A stretch of DNA of 64,000 nt from Larix kaempferi (GCA_027924585.1 BSBM01000232.1:24959501-25023500), one strand, 5' to 3'; counted from the stretch's first letter, positions 46,001-57,587 are shown. Notes: generated by a model from the sequence alone, not told the origin. Program-made: numbers and translations.

Positions 46001-46863
46001 TACATGCTTCAATGACCAATGGGGAACACCCGGTGAGGCTACACAATCTCAACTGCATTGCAACATCGGGGGCAACCGACAGGAGCAAATCCCAGGTTTG
46101 AGAGTGCATCTCACACACTAAAGAGCCGAGGCACAATAGACAGGGAATCATGGCATACTCAGAGATCAGTGGGAAAGGGATCCTCAAGGTCACAAATCGG
46201 AATCCAAGTCGGGAAAGAATGTCATGTATGAGTCGGATGGATGGAGAAGGTGAAGGTGGATCCAAAGTCAACTGCCTAGGGGGACTAAATGACCAAGTCT
46301 ATACCAGGAATAGGGTTGTAACCCGGAGTGCATATAACAAGAGCCTACTAGGAAGGGGTGGACTGACATCACCAAGGGCCCAACCACATGTCATAAAAAC
46401 TAGATCACCACATCAATCATCATATGTAGAGTTAGTGTACTATCATGTATAAACAAGTCTAAGCAACAATCATGAGCAATATATATAAAATGCAATACCT
46501 GCCGCACCATATACCTGCTGCTGAGGCTGTCTCTGAACTGGATCTCTGTTGAATCCGGGCATAAATAGTAAACCAACAATACTTTGTGATAGTCTCAATC
46601 AAAACAAGACTAGGCAACTGTCTTAATGGGCTCATATCAAAGACTGGCATGGAAGGGTGACCCTGTGGTAAATGCTAAGTAACATGTCTGTACCACTGTA
46701 CAACCAACTGTCCCCTCTGATATATCTGCTAGGGGCAATATGAACAAAACTGTGTGCCTCCTCTGAAGGCATCGGATCTCTGATCTGGAAAAAAAAGTAC
46801 TGTGCGTTCCTCGGCCGCACAGTTTGTAGTATGGTAGCTCCAGCTAACATAGATGTGATAACA
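43016..46863 (-). repeat. 5' LTR of the TR-GAG-like element
   Basis: The partner of 31702-35550; the inner end abuts the primer site, so this is the 5' LTR in minus orientation. The outer end GATGTGATAACA is followed by the target-site duplication GTTCT. Confidence 0.85.
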
Positions 46864-46868
46864 GTTCT

Positions 46869-47984
46869 CAATAGTACAATGAGCAGAGGTTCCTTGCATC
46901 CATGTAAAAAATGGAGCAAGGGCCTTGCTTTTATAACTCTCCAAGAGAGGAAGTCAAATTGGAGGAGAGAAGGCGAATTGGGGTTGAGAGGAGCCATGAG
47001 TAAGAGTCAATCCCATGATTGAAGGGTGAAGAGGAGTTCCATTAATTGAGAGGCTGCCACCTCAAGAGGGCGCCCTCCCTTCAACATTGTAAACTCCACC
47101 CCATCAACCATGAGGTGCCACATCAAGAAGTCGCCCACCTCAAGTGAGGGCGCAATCTCCAAGAGAGGACACATCATTCCAATCTAAATATTGATTGGAA
47201 TCTCCAAAATTTGATTGATAATCACCTTAAATGCTCATGCCAACTCACCAGGGCCAACTCCCCAGACAAAAATCCATTTATTTAGGAGTTTAGATTTTCT
47301 CCAAATCCATTATTCTTGAATTAAATAATTCTTTTTTAATATTTTGGAGAGAAAATCAATTAAGTGAATAGTATTCACTCAAAACTTAGGAAAAGTGGGT
47401 TTAGGGGTGTTATGGGTGCTATGGGTTAGAAAACGAGCACCCCCATGCCAAATTTCACCTCCTAACCCATCTTTTATCACTTTTTGATTTTTTTAATTAA
47501 ATTATTAAAAAAACTCATAAACTGAGAAAAATTATTTTTCTTAGAATGACTCAAAAATCCTAGGGGACCTAGTGTATGTCCATATGACTCAATACTGATG
47601 GCTAGCATGTTACAAAAATACATTCCAGTAGGTTTTAATAACCCCTCAAAATTCATCATCATCGAAATACTCCAGCTTTGGAGGTATGAGTGAAAAACTC
47701 GGGAATTATACGTCACTGAATAGTAACGCATAATCCCTAAGTAAAAAACACTCTAGAGTATCCCCCTGATAACAAACCTTAAGGAAGGCCAAACCTTTCA
47801 TAAAAATCCATGCATAGACCAACTTATTACAATTTCCCCGCAGGGTTTGGACATGCAAATTATTACAAAGGGCAAAAAATATTTTGCCTGATGAACACTA
47901 AACTCTGGTAAGTGAACAATAACATTGTTCAAGTCTTCTGTGGTTCACAAGTTGTCCACCATGGTGCAACTTCAGTGGACAACA
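46869..47984 (+). mobile_element. Solo LTR, family X copy B, right part
   Basis: It continues the 29592-31701 segment after the 15-kb insertion: AGAGCAGAGGTT matches family X copy A at the expected place. A TATA-like TTTTATAACTC lies near 46931-46941. It ends GTGGACAACA and is followed by ATCCC. Confidence 0.8.
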
Positions 47985-48285
47985 ATCCCAAGTGGGGCGC
48001 TCTCTAAGCAATTGGTTCCTCCATGTGGCCTTCATGAAGGGTGTCCACCAATCAAGCAAGATAACTTCAACATCTAAGGGAAGAATACCAAGCCAACACC
48101 ATCTTGAGTTCAAGCATTCATTGAGCAAGCAATCTCAACTGTGCATGTCCATCATAAACCATCTCTCATGCTGCAATCCATCTCAGACCATTCATGGGTT
48201 GATCATACACCATGTACCCCAAATCTCATGAAGCACCCCCAAACATGGTGTAAACACTTTTAGAGTAACCTAAAAATGTAACACA
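47985..48285 (-). mobile_element. LTR E (family D), right fragment
   Basis: The reverse complement matches LTR D from its start through AGGTTACTC, GGGTGCTTCATGAGATTTG and GGCCACATGGA. The right end is placed at AACACA (48285), equivalent to TGTGTTACA on the minus strand. It sits within the leader of a minus-strand element whose primer site is at 48663. Confidence 0.6.
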
Positions 48286-48662
48286 AACGTTGATTTCACA
48301 TTTTCAATACTTATTCTCTTCAAGAAAAATGACATCTTTGAATCAAATACATTGATGTAAAGTTGTGTAAGGAAAACCTGATTTGCTTTTGAAGATGGAT
48401 GGATTGCCTTGTGTGCCTTGATAAACTTGAGATGATGTTTCCAATGAGCTTCATGTTATTCCTTTTTGACATGAAGGAATATTTGCCACAAGGACTTAGT
48501 ATACCCTTCATAACTTGCCATTGGATCATCTCCTTTGCTCATTCTTCATAGGATTTGTGTTTGAAAATTTTGTGAAGTTGCCAAATGAGAAAAAAGATCT
48601 TCAACAAGAATATGTCATCATATCATTGTAGCATGTCTATTGATTTTGTGAAATGGATTTTA

Positions 48663-48680
48663 TCCTTGGCAATGGCGCCA
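48663..48680 (-). promoter_or_regulatory. Primer-binding site (tRNA-Asp type), third gypsy element
   Basis: The minus strand reads TGGCGCCATTGCCAAGGA, three bases inside an LTR end TGTTATCTCC. It marks the LTR/leader junction of another minus-strand element. Confidence 0.75.
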
Positions 48681-48683
48681 TTT

Positions 48684-49156
48684 TGTTATCTCCAAACTCT
48701 GCACTTCAAAAGATAAGTCCAGTCACCAAGTACAAACCCTAGGGAAACTTGAGGACATCACCCATTGTCACCTCGGTGATTGACCTCATTTTATGCTGGC
48801 TCTCCTCCACACAAGGGGGAAAACCCTAATATGACTACAGATCTGTCCTGTAAATGCTGATATAAAATCAGATCTGCATAATGATAATCTTTTTAGTCTT
48901 TTTAGATATAAAATGAGAATCCAAGCAAGATACAGTGCGTTGTCCTTGACCTATGGAGTCTAGGTAACAAAAAGTGAAGAAGGTAGGTGAAGAAGATGTG
49001 ATAAACACCACACAAAAAGTGTTATCAGTTATAGACAAATCTGATTTGTATATAACAGCTTTCAGCCTCATAAGACATCTAATATGAGATTAGAGTAAGC
49101 AAGAGAGCCTTATATTGAATGAACAACCCCTCAATGCATCATGATTAAAATCTGAT
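48684..49156 (-). mobile_element. LTR fragment W next to the primer site
   Basis: An LTR in minus orientation beginning (plus strand) TGTTATCTCCAAACTC at 48684 and running to at least 49156, where a hAT fragment starts. The far end is not identified. The leader inside it was later hit by LTR E. Confidence 0.55.
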
Positions 49157-49540
49157 CAATGTTTTAAAACTCGGACTCAAACCCGGAATCGGCTGAGGGT
49201 CAACTCGGACTAAGACTTAGACCTGGCCATGACTTGGACTAGTTTGAATTTAATGACTCGGCTTACTAAAAAATACATAAAATATTAAAATTTTAATGGA
49301 AAAAAATATTTTAAAGATTCTAAACCATTAGAGACAAAATATGCAAAGTCCGTTCATGTATATACCATATAAGGGTGAATATATCAAAATGGCATCGAGT
49401 GCAATACATATGTGAAAACACATACATAATCAACAAAGCTTTAAATGACCTTTAGAATCCAAAACACAACGTGCTACAAGGTACTAGCCTACTACATATC
49501 ACTGATCAACATGATCAATCATGAAACCTATCACCGTTGT
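49157..49540 (-). mobile_element. hAT 3'-terminal fragment
   Basis: It matches 62771-63215 at the right end of the window. It has CAATGTTTTAAAACTCGG, the subterminal CTCGGACT repeats, ATGACTCGG-TTACTAAAAA, the GTATATACCATATAAGG block and TGATCAACATGATCAATCAT. Homology ends near the equivalent of the transposase stop codon, so this is a deleted copy without coding sequence. The following 370 bp (49541-49908) holds nothing recognised. Confidence 0.75.
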
Positions 49541-49908
49541 TGGAAATGGGATCCTCAGCATGAGCTACAGGGTCATTCTCTGGCATGTCTATTTTTTAAT
49601 AGGCCTATATTTCGTAGGTGGCATGTAGTCGAAGAGTAGGGTGATAATTGGCATCTTTTGATGGTTTAGTGGCTTGTCTTCGGTTCAGTGCAATTTAGTT
49701 AAATGGAATTCTGAAAACTGCTAACTCTGCTGAATTTTGGATGGGATGTAAAATTATATTTTCATCATATGAGGTTCGATGAGGTTGGAAACCCTCTCAA
49801 ACATCTTGAAACAATTAATGATAATATAAAAAGTTTAAGTAAAAGGGTAGAAAGTGAAATATAAAGAAATTAAAACTTTAAGAATTTTATAGTATCATGC
49901 TAGGTTAG

Positions 49909-51310
49909 TGTTACGTGGTACCGATACCAACGCACCTTCAAATGTGTCCTCAGGGAGAGAGGGTCATTTTTTTTCATACCAAGAGGGGTGTTATCCAACA
50001 TTTTCTGAGTGGAGGTTATGGCCAGATTCTTTGGTCCTTCTCTTAGGAGTACTATGGCTTAATGGCATTGCTGACTGCCTCATTGTAGGGCTTGTAGCCC
50101 TGAGGTTGGTGTCCCGAGCTCCTAGGAGTGGGTCACTGGGTCACATGACCCCCCACTTGTTTCATTATTCCGGTGATGGTTCCTTCAGCTGTGAGGCTCT
50201 TGCCTCTCTTCCAGGTCACCTCTGGCACCCTCCTGGTCCCTCTGCAGCTTAATGCCCTCTCTCCTTGGACCTCTTCCAGAGATGATGTCATCATCCTCAC
50301 TAGGCCGTATTGCTTGTTTTTTGGGGGGCATTGAGGGATTATCAACACTGTTGGGGTTAGATGGGGATTGACACCCCCCTCTGCCTACTCCAACCTTCAG
50401 TTTGGACTATTTTGCTCAGTGTTAGCTATTTTAGTCATTTTTGGGTAAACTTTGGGGAAAATGCCCCAAGTTATCCACATATTTGATTATTTTATATTGT
50501 TTTATGTTATAATTTTAAGTTGACATGTTATAATTTCAAATTGACATTTTGAAGGCATGTCGGCCTGGTTTTATTTTAAAAGTGAGTGTGAGATCTTATA
50601 AATAACATCTCCTCACTTCATTTCCAAATCACAACTTATGGGACAAAATTCATTATGTTACTTTTTTTATCCTAGAAGGGCCTTATGAAGTGATGTGCAC
50701 CTCTTGAGAGAGAAGTCTTCTTGTCTTTTGGATGAAGTTGGATGCTTTCTTTGCTTTGTTAATGCTTTGTGGATGCTAGAATGGTTGGAATAACTCATGC
50801 TCAAGTAAGTCTTTTACATTTTTAAGTCTTGCTTAATGAATGGTAGGTAAATTTTGCTTCTTGAATGAATGAATGGTAGCCCTATGGCTGTATTCTTTTT
50901 GAATAGGGCCTTTATCTACTTTTCTATCCCCTTAGCATAGTAGAAACGCTCCCAAGAGGAAGTTTTTACGAAGTTTAGCCTTGGAGCTCCAACTTTCCCT
51001 AGTTTAGGCTCTTGAAACGAACCCTAGAGGTTGTTTCAAGAGGCCCTAACCTAGTAGCAAGGAGAAATATCTCCAAGAGGAAGGATGGTCACCTTCCTCT
51101 AAGGCTAGGGTTTGGGGTAACATCCATTAAAACCCTAAGTTTGTCTATCTTTCCGCCTAAAACCTAGTTTGTACTTTTGTAAATATTATTGTTAGGTTAA
51201 ATTTATGCACTTCTTTGTAATTAGGTTTTATTTTGTGTACATAATTAAAACCCTAAAAATCAAAACCCTAAACCTAAAAACCTGATCTCTGCCCTAATTT
51301 CAGACCTAGG
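49909..51310 (+). mobile_element. LTR family F, copy 2 (plus)
   Basis: It starts TGTTACGTGG and aligns with the minus strand of LTR F1 (18542-17069), including CTATGGCTTA-TGGCATTG, GTCACATGACC, GGGGTTAGATGGGG, TAATTTCAAATTGACA and AAAACCCTAAA stretches. A TATA box (TTATAAATA, 50596-50604) matches the position of the one in F1. The 3' end is uncertain. The 114-codon ORF at 49908-50252 corresponds to the ORF 18259-18648 in F1 but carries no domain and is treated as non-coding. Confidence 0.6.
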
Positions 51311-52889
51311 GTTTCTTCCTCACCCTAGCATTTTCCTTTTTCTTCATCTCTTGGGTTCACTCCTCCTCTTTCTAGCCTCGCCTTTCCATCCTTTTCTTCC
51401 CTAGACCTTCGCTCCCCTTTTCTCCTACCACCTCTTCTTCTTCTCTTCTTCCCTTTCTTCCTTTTTCCTTCCCCCACTCCTTTTCCTTCCTCCTATCCCT
51501 TTCCTTCACCCTCGGCCTGCCTAAAAGGAGGCTCGGCCTTCCCTTAAAGGACCTTGGTCCTCTTCCTGTGGGTTGCCCTAGGCCTTGACCTTGGCCTATA
51601 GAGCCTCGGTCCTCTCTTTGGGGTCTCTACAAAGGCTGAAACATCCCTCTCTTAGGCCGCTTCTCTGCTGCACATAAGTCTGCTAGGGCAGCAGACTGTC
51701 ACCATTTGACAACCTTTTTCCTTGCCTCTACATCTACACATACAAACCACAAGAAAGGTTAATCATTGACTAATTTTGCAACTGTTGATCTAATAAAAGA
51801 GGTCTGAAAAAGTACTTATTTGCCACTGTATACCGTCAGAAAGTTTGTGTTTGATACATGAATAAAGTGGTTGAAGTTTGAAGCAATATTGTTTATATTA
51901 CTCTGACACCTTCAATTGACTTGCTACTGTTACAATCTGATATTGAAGTGACTGCCATACTGCTGTTAACACTCACATATAAAGTCTGAAGATACTCATA
52001 TCTGATTATCATAAACTAAGGACAACTGTTGTATATCTACATTGGATATTTTGGGGTACTTTCATTACACGCATTTGTACTTCCCCTACTGCTATCTGTA
52101 AGGTGTTTTGGACTGTCATCATACTGCTGTACAGTATTCATTATGACATTTATTAATCAGTCCTTACATAAGGAACTAAGTTATTGGTGTTTACTGATTA
52201 TATGCCTTGTTATTGGATGATCTATGCTACATTGTCCATGCTTCTAATTGATGAATGATCTCTTTTACAACCAATTGTTTCTATTGCTAGTCATCACATT
52301 ATTGGATTGAATGCTTGCATTGCTACATTGAAAATTGCTACATCTCATTGAGTATCTACAAACACTCTCTTTAATTAGTATGTCTTCTTCATTCATTGAA
52401 TTACACTGATCGAAGGCACTGGTCTCTAATTTAGTCTTCTAGAAGACATAGCTTCGGTTGTCCTAAGTGTTTGCAGATCATTGAAGGGCTCTCCCCTTGG
52501 AGGTTCCGACTCTCCGAAGTAGTTTGGAGGAGTGACTAAGGTGACAGTGGTCACTTTCTCCGTACATTTGTTCATCGGACACTAGCCCTTCTAGTTCATC
52601 CGATAACAATTAGCTTGTATCACTATCAAGCAAGTTGTTTTTTACACCAAATAGTGCTATGATCTATAGTAATCTTACAAAACAGGTTGACTTGGCAATG
52701 AAGTAGGTTTAGACTATAAGGGTTTAGGTATTTAGGTCATTTTTAAAATTGTCATGTGTGTCGTCTATTCAGTCCCACATTGACTTCGCTGAGTTGATCA
52801 GTTTGGTACCAAACCAACCGAGTCAAACATTTACTCGGTCAGTTCAGCATCAAACCGGTTTAATGGCCAAGTCAATACGGCCACCAGTC
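51311..52889. other. Pyrimidine-rich then AT-rich stretch, no gene recognised
   Basis: 51340-51490 is strongly C/T-rich on the plus strand. The remainder has no frame or repeat that could be supported; the ORFs at 52029 and 52749 show no motif. Confidence 0.5.
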
Positions 52890-54903
52890 TGTGAATTTAT
52901 CTTATTTCAAATCAGATTTATAGTCTCAATCATTTATTTAACCTTAACAATTACATTCGAACATCAACTGCTGAAAATGATAATTGAAAGTACATTGGAA
53001 TATCAACTCAACATGCACAACGGAAACAACATAGAAAATCACACAATTTGACACAGATATTTTACCTTGAAAACCTAAGTTGCACTGAAACGGATACAGA
53101 AACGGGGGGGACACGGATACGACAAATTTTCAAAAAATCTGGATACGATATGGCAGGGAAACGGCGTATATATATATATATATATATATATAATCTAACC
53201 AGATCATCTAGCTAAAATTATATATAATCTAATCTTATATAATCTAACAAGATCATCTAACTAAAACCTATATGGACTATATGACAATCAAATAGAAATT
53301 AAAAACCTATATGGACTATATATAATCTAACTAAAATTTGACTTAATATATAAATTTTAAAGTCTTTTTAATGTAATAAATTTATAATATATATATTATA
53401 TACCGCATACACTATATAGTAATTAGTATACACTTGTAACAATAAAAGTAAAATAAAAAATTAAATAAATAAGTTAAGTTAATAAATTTATAAGTTAATT
53501 TAAGTTAATTAATAATAATATATAAGTTATGAATTGTTAACTTATATATAGTTTAGGACTTAAGTTATTAACTTACATATTTAACTTACATATTATTATA
53601 TAGTATAGGACTTAATATTAATATATTATTAATTTATTGATTAACACTTAACTTAATATTATTAAGTTTTAACACTTACTGATTAACTTCCGGCAAGTCT
53701 GTGGTCTATTATTTCTCCATCACCATTAGTCTTAGCGTTTCTTGCTTACTCCAAGATTTACCTCAAAAGCCGATGTGGTGCTAGAGATCGCAAACGAATT
53801 CACAAGCATTTGGGAAGATTCACAGTGAGGAGGAAGAAGAATAGAAAGACACCGCAACGATATTCTTCTATCCCCGTAATCCCCGTAATGAACTGCTTTC
53901 ACCGTAATCCTCGTAACAAACTGCTTTCACCGTAATCCCTTTCGGGCACTGTTTTCACCGTAATCCCTGTAACGATATTCTTCTATCCCCGTAATCCCTG
54001 TAACGATATTCACAACAACATATAATAATGAAACATAAAAAAACAGATGCCCGAATTGATTAGCCGGAGGCCCGGGACGGTAGGCTTAAACGTTTCACGA
54101 CTTTTCTTTCACCGGCTAAACCGTATCTTGATTTCGCCGCTCCATTTCAGGTTTTGTCCATCCGTTTCAGGGAAGGTTCGATCCATTTCAGGAAAGGCCG
54201 ATCCGTTTCACGAAAAGGCGTATCCGTTTCAAAACCCTCCGATCCGTACCCGACAGGTCAGATACGGATCCACCACGTTTTAGCCGTGTTTCGAACCCGT
54301 TTCTGTTTCGGAAACTTGGAACGCCGTTTCAGGGAGGGCACATAGCCGTTTCCGGTAACTTAGCTGAAAACCAAACTTGGAAAAACCAACATTCAAAGTA
54401 ACTTTCAATTTCAATCTCAAAGAAATATTCAGAAATTACAATCTCAGAAACCTGATTGACTGAGAAGAAAACACAGTCCAAATCTGCTGCCCTTGCTCCA
54501 TTTTAGATTGCCTCTCGATCTCTGAATCTCTTATGATGAAATGATACACTCTCGTTTGAGATCCTCTCAACCCCAAGACTTCTTTTCTTGAGAAAATCTC
54601 TTTCTCAAATGGATGTATGTCTAATCCTCTCCTTAGATCTCCTTTTATAATTCTCTTTAATGATAAAACCCTAAAGCTAGATCTCCAAAGAGATAGATGG
54701 CCAAGATTAGATCTTGCCCTCTTGAGATCAATGGATGTGATTTAGTCTCACGTTGAGATCACTTAAATCACTTAAATCACTCAACTTTATAATAAAAGTC
54801 ACTTTATCATTAAATATAAAAGTCACTTTAACTTTATAAAATCACTTTATAAAGTTAATGTCTAGAGAGTTACTTTTCAGACCACTTATACATGCTAAAC
54901 ACA
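52890..54903 (-). mobile_element. 3' LTR of Copia element, interrupted by hAT-like element
   Basis: It starts TGTGAATTTATC and ends near TAAACACA. It aligns with 58037-59029 through TTTCAAATCAG, CATGCACAACGGAAACAACA, GAGAAGAAAAC and the AAAGTCACTTTA repeats. After removal of the 1289-bp insertion at 53075-54363 it is about 720 bp. The outer left flank is CAGTC. Confidence 0.65.
53075..54363. mobile_element. Non-autonomous hAT-like DNA transposon (1289 bp)
   Basis: Inserted in the Copia LTR: the intact LTR copy has continuous sequence at this point. Termini are CTAAGTTGCACTGAAACGG and, inverted, CTAAGTTACCGGAAACGG. Flanks TTGAAAAC and CTGAAAAC give an 8-bp duplication with one mismatch, the length typical of hAT. 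Both ends carry many subterminal GAAACGG motifs (CCGTTTC at the right), in opposite orientation. The interior is AT-rich, with a (TA)n run at 53166-53192 and degenerate CCGTAATCCC repeats (53870-54010). No transposase frame was found. Confidence 0.7.
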
Positions 54904-55361
54904 TTGCCTATGTAGAAGTACCTGTCCGAGGTACAAAAACTAACACTCCCTCTTAGCGAGGAGGTACTTCTAAAATCTCCACCTGGATTTGTCTCCAACC
55001 CCATCATCCTATCTACTACTGTAGCTACTCCCTCTGTACTAGAAAGCTTACTTGCCACCTGCACTGGAATTTGTGATGAAGACCTATTCCTCCAAGCCAT
55101 GCTCCTAGGAATCTCCTCACACTCCTGAGCATCCAACTTTGTCATCTCATACCAGCTAAGTCTCTTGACAGTACTGGAAGAAGCCTCACAACCAACTGCC
55201 CCTGATACTAACACCGACCCTGAATCTAGGATCCCCTTGGATCCAATCACAAGTTGTCCCAACAACCTATTCAACTTACCCTCTCTGACACCAAACCTCA
55301 CTGCTGCGTCCTGGGTAGCTCCCTCTGTGTTGAATTTTCTCTTATGGCAGTAGAAATACAA
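54904..55361 (-). pseudogene. Copia internal fragment next to the LTR, unrecognised
   Basis: The minus strand is open from 55361 to 54870 with RFGVREGKLNRLLGQLVIGS and SWYEMTKLDAQECEEIPRSM. The second half has a homologue outside the other LTR copy (59030-59270). It is therefore internal sequence, not LTR, and the arrangement implies a second, truncated copy in tandem. I cannot assign a domain; GKLNRLLGQLVIGS vaguely resembles the gag-pre-integrase strand of Copia. The open frame overlaps the putative LTR-like segment starting at 55328. Confidence 0.4.
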
Positions 55362-56084
55362 TTTTCAGATCTTGATAATTATTTCCTAATGATTTCAAAC
55401 ATTCATTTCATCCCACTGTTTTCATTGAATAATTATACACTGAATATTTCAACTTCAAATTGCAGTGGAAACAAAAGATCATAGAAACACAACAATGCAC
55501 AGTAGACATAAGAATTTTACCTTGGAAAACCCAAAGTTGGGTGAAAACCCAACCAACTTTTCTTAGAAGAAATCAGTCCAATATGTACATTACCATTCAT
55601 GACGAAACCCTAGCAATGAGCCCTCCTTCATGAGGAAACCGTAGCGAACCTCTAGGGAGAGATATCGAACCTCTAGAAGATGATGAGAACCCAAGTAATC
55701 TGCTCCTTGTGCCTTTGCTAGGCCTTCTTGGAAAGTGCGCACAAGATGAGAAGAGAAGATGTCATGTGATGATGATAAAAATGAAAAGTGTGAGCACTTT
55801 ATTTATACACTTCAAGTGACGTTGATTTCTCTCTTGTGAGGCCAACTTGTACTTCTGCTGGGGTTGACTTGTCTTTTCTTGTCTTCAATCTTTCCTGGGC
55901 CTCTTCAATGCTATCTGGGACTTCTTCAATGGTTCACTTGTCTTCTTGGTTATTTCTTCTTGTTAGAAAAGTTGTCCATGAGGTTATTCTTATCCTCACA
56001 TGCACGCCTATTCACGCATAGAGTTCTAATGTTGAATAGATCCACTAAGAAGTCCTGGACACTTCTTAGTATGTCAATTCAACA
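55328..56084 (-). mobile_element. Possible inserted LTR (757 bp)
   Basis: It is bounded by TGTTGAATT and AATTCAACA, perfect 9-bp inverted termini. It has a minus-strand TATA (GTGTATAAATAAAG, near 55798-55811) and an internal GTTGGGTGAAAACC motif like that of the neighbouring Copia LTR. No target-site duplication was found, and the right end lies in a hairpin, so the boundary is uncertain. Confidence 0.35.
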
Positions 56085-56088
56085 TTAG
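56024..56088. repeat. Imperfect 28-bp hairpin, 7-nt loop
   Basis: CTAATGTTGAAT....ACTAAGAAGT (56026-56053) pairs with ACTTCTTAGT....ATTCAACATTAG after a short loop. 24 of 28 positions pair. Confidence 0.75.
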
Positions 56089-56205
56089 ACTAGACTTGTA
56101 TATTCCACAAGGGGATGGAAGCCCCTATCAAATAAACAAGTCAAATCTCTAATATAGAATAGGTCACCCCTCAAGGAGCACTCCCTCACTCTGTATGCAA
56201 TGTGA

Positions 56206-56345
56206 CCTCGAGCCTTATTCACACTTACCCAAATCACATGACTAAGCAAGGTTGTGCAAGCACCTCGAGCCTTATTCACACCTAGCCAAATCACATGGCT
56301 AAGCAAGGCTACGCTAGGGCCATTCACCACTAACCAAATCACATG
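56206..56345. repeat. Tandem repeat, ~2.5 units of 57 bp
   Basis: Units start CCTCGAGCCTTATTCACAC at 56206 and 56263; a third, partial and diverged unit (CCAAATCACATGGC) follows. The minus translation repeats HVIWxxVNKARG but shows no domain. Confidence 0.75.
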
Positions 56346-56689
56346 GCGATTTCCTGTGAGTGAATGTATCATTCTCCTTGGTCAAATCACATGGCCAATC
56401 TAGTAGAATGTCTGGCCCATGCTGCACCCTGGAGAGACATCAACACTATGAATGTATGAGCACATGTCCAGTCTGGAACAAGACCCCATACCCCTTGTCC
56501 TCCAGAGATGAGATTGAAAGCAAGTTCTTCCTTAGTTCTGGGACATGCATCACTCCTGCCACCTCTAGAGATCCTCCTGACTCCAGTTGGAATAACACTG
56601 TTCCAACCCCCTTTACTGCATGTATGGTGCTGACACCACTATCAACATAGTAGTTTGAATCTATCTCTGAAAACTAAGGAAAATCGACC

Positions 56690-57587
56690 TCATTCTTGTC
56701 ATATGGTTAGATGGGCCACTGTCCACAATCCGTGCTCCAATGTCCTCATACACTACTTTACCACTGCCCAAAAGACAAGAGACCAAAGAGAATTCCTTCT
56801 CAAACCTCTCGGTAAAATCATCAATCTCAGCTGATGCTACTACATGTGTCTCTTTCTTTCCCTTCTTTTTGTTTGGACATCGACTCGCTTAGTGACCAAT
56901 CTTGTGACATGCAAAGCATTTCACTTTGCTCATGTCCTTCTTCTTCCCATCTTCTCTCCCCTTATTTACATGAAGAGAAACATTCTCCTCATCATCACCC
57001 TTAGCCTGACTGTTTTGAAGAGCCTCATCCCAAGTCTCTTCCTGGGTGAATTCATCCCACAACCTCTCCCAATTAGGAAGTGTCTCTCATGCCACAACTC
57101 CCTTCACGAACGTAGTCCACTACTCTGAATATCCATTCAAAGATGTCCTTACTAGTTCTGAGTTTGACAGTTTCTCCTCGACATCAGCCAACTCATCACG
57201 GATCTGTCATATCCTAGTGAGATATGAGGTCACTGTATCAATCTTGGACATCTTGGTGCTTATGAGTTTCTCCCTCCGTACCATCTTCCGATTGTAGTTG
57301 TCGCTTTGATAAGGCTTTGTCAGAGCCTCCCACATCTAATAGGCATGTTTTTTTCCCGATACATGAGGTATGATATGGTATTTTACGGCATCCAAGAGCA
57401 TCCTTTTGGATTTCACCTTCTTTTTGTTGAAAGTCGCCAAAAGCGTTGCATTTGTGGGAATAGTTTGGGTTTTCTCCACAATGTCCCATATTTCATTTTC
57501 CTTCAACAATAATGCAATCCTTTCTTTCCATGGGCTGAAATTCGAAGCCCCCTCCAACCTATCCTCAAACCTCAAACATGTAGCCAT
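56690..57587 (-). pseudogene. Copia gag-zinc knuckle-protease remnant
   Basis: From the Met at 57587 (MATCLRFEDRLEGASNFSPW) the minus strand follows a Copia gag: KERIALLLKENEIWDIVEK and KSKRMLLDAVKYHIIPHVSG, then TAG at 57336. Past the stop come MWEALTKPYQSDNYNRKM, more stops, and a CCHC zinc knuckle CFACHKIGH, stop, ASRC (56925-56883). Near 56733-56700 it reads ARIVDSGPSNHMT, the protease D-S-G site with Pro-Ser for the usual Ala-Thr/Ser. The primer site and LTR lie about 440 bp upstream. It is broken by at least four stops, several of them changes of Trp, Arg or Gln codons. No integrase or RT was found toward 56100. Confidence 0.85.

Larger units (their letters stand above)
31702..46863 (-). 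mobile_element. TR-GAG-like non-autonomous Ty3/gypsy element, TSD GTTCT
   Basis: A complete 15.2-kb LTR element in minus orientation. Its LTRs are 31702-35550 (3849 bp) and 43016-46863 (3848 bp), both running TGTTATCACAC to GATGTGATAACA. GTTCT occurs at 31697-31701 and again at 46864-46868 as a perfect target-site duplication. The primer site matches tRNA-Asp. The internal region codes for gag (342 codons) and two further ORFs. No protease, RT, RNase H or integrase motif was found. Excluding the later insertion at 35918-40260, the internal region is about 3.1 kb, so the native element was about 10.8 kb. This layout matches TR-GAG elements of plants (GAG only, mobilised in trans). The enzymes must come from a related autonomous element. 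Confidence 0.85.

Noticed and set aside
53870-54010. CCGTAATCCC repeats considered as a CRISPR-like or satellite array
   Set aside because: Irregular spacing, no constant spacer length, eukaryotic context; they are degenerate repeats inside a hAT-like element.
55836-56088. Two overlapping hydrophobic ORFs on the plus strand
   Set aside because: Opposite-strand frames within the minus-oriented LTR-like segment; no domain and no conservation with other copies.
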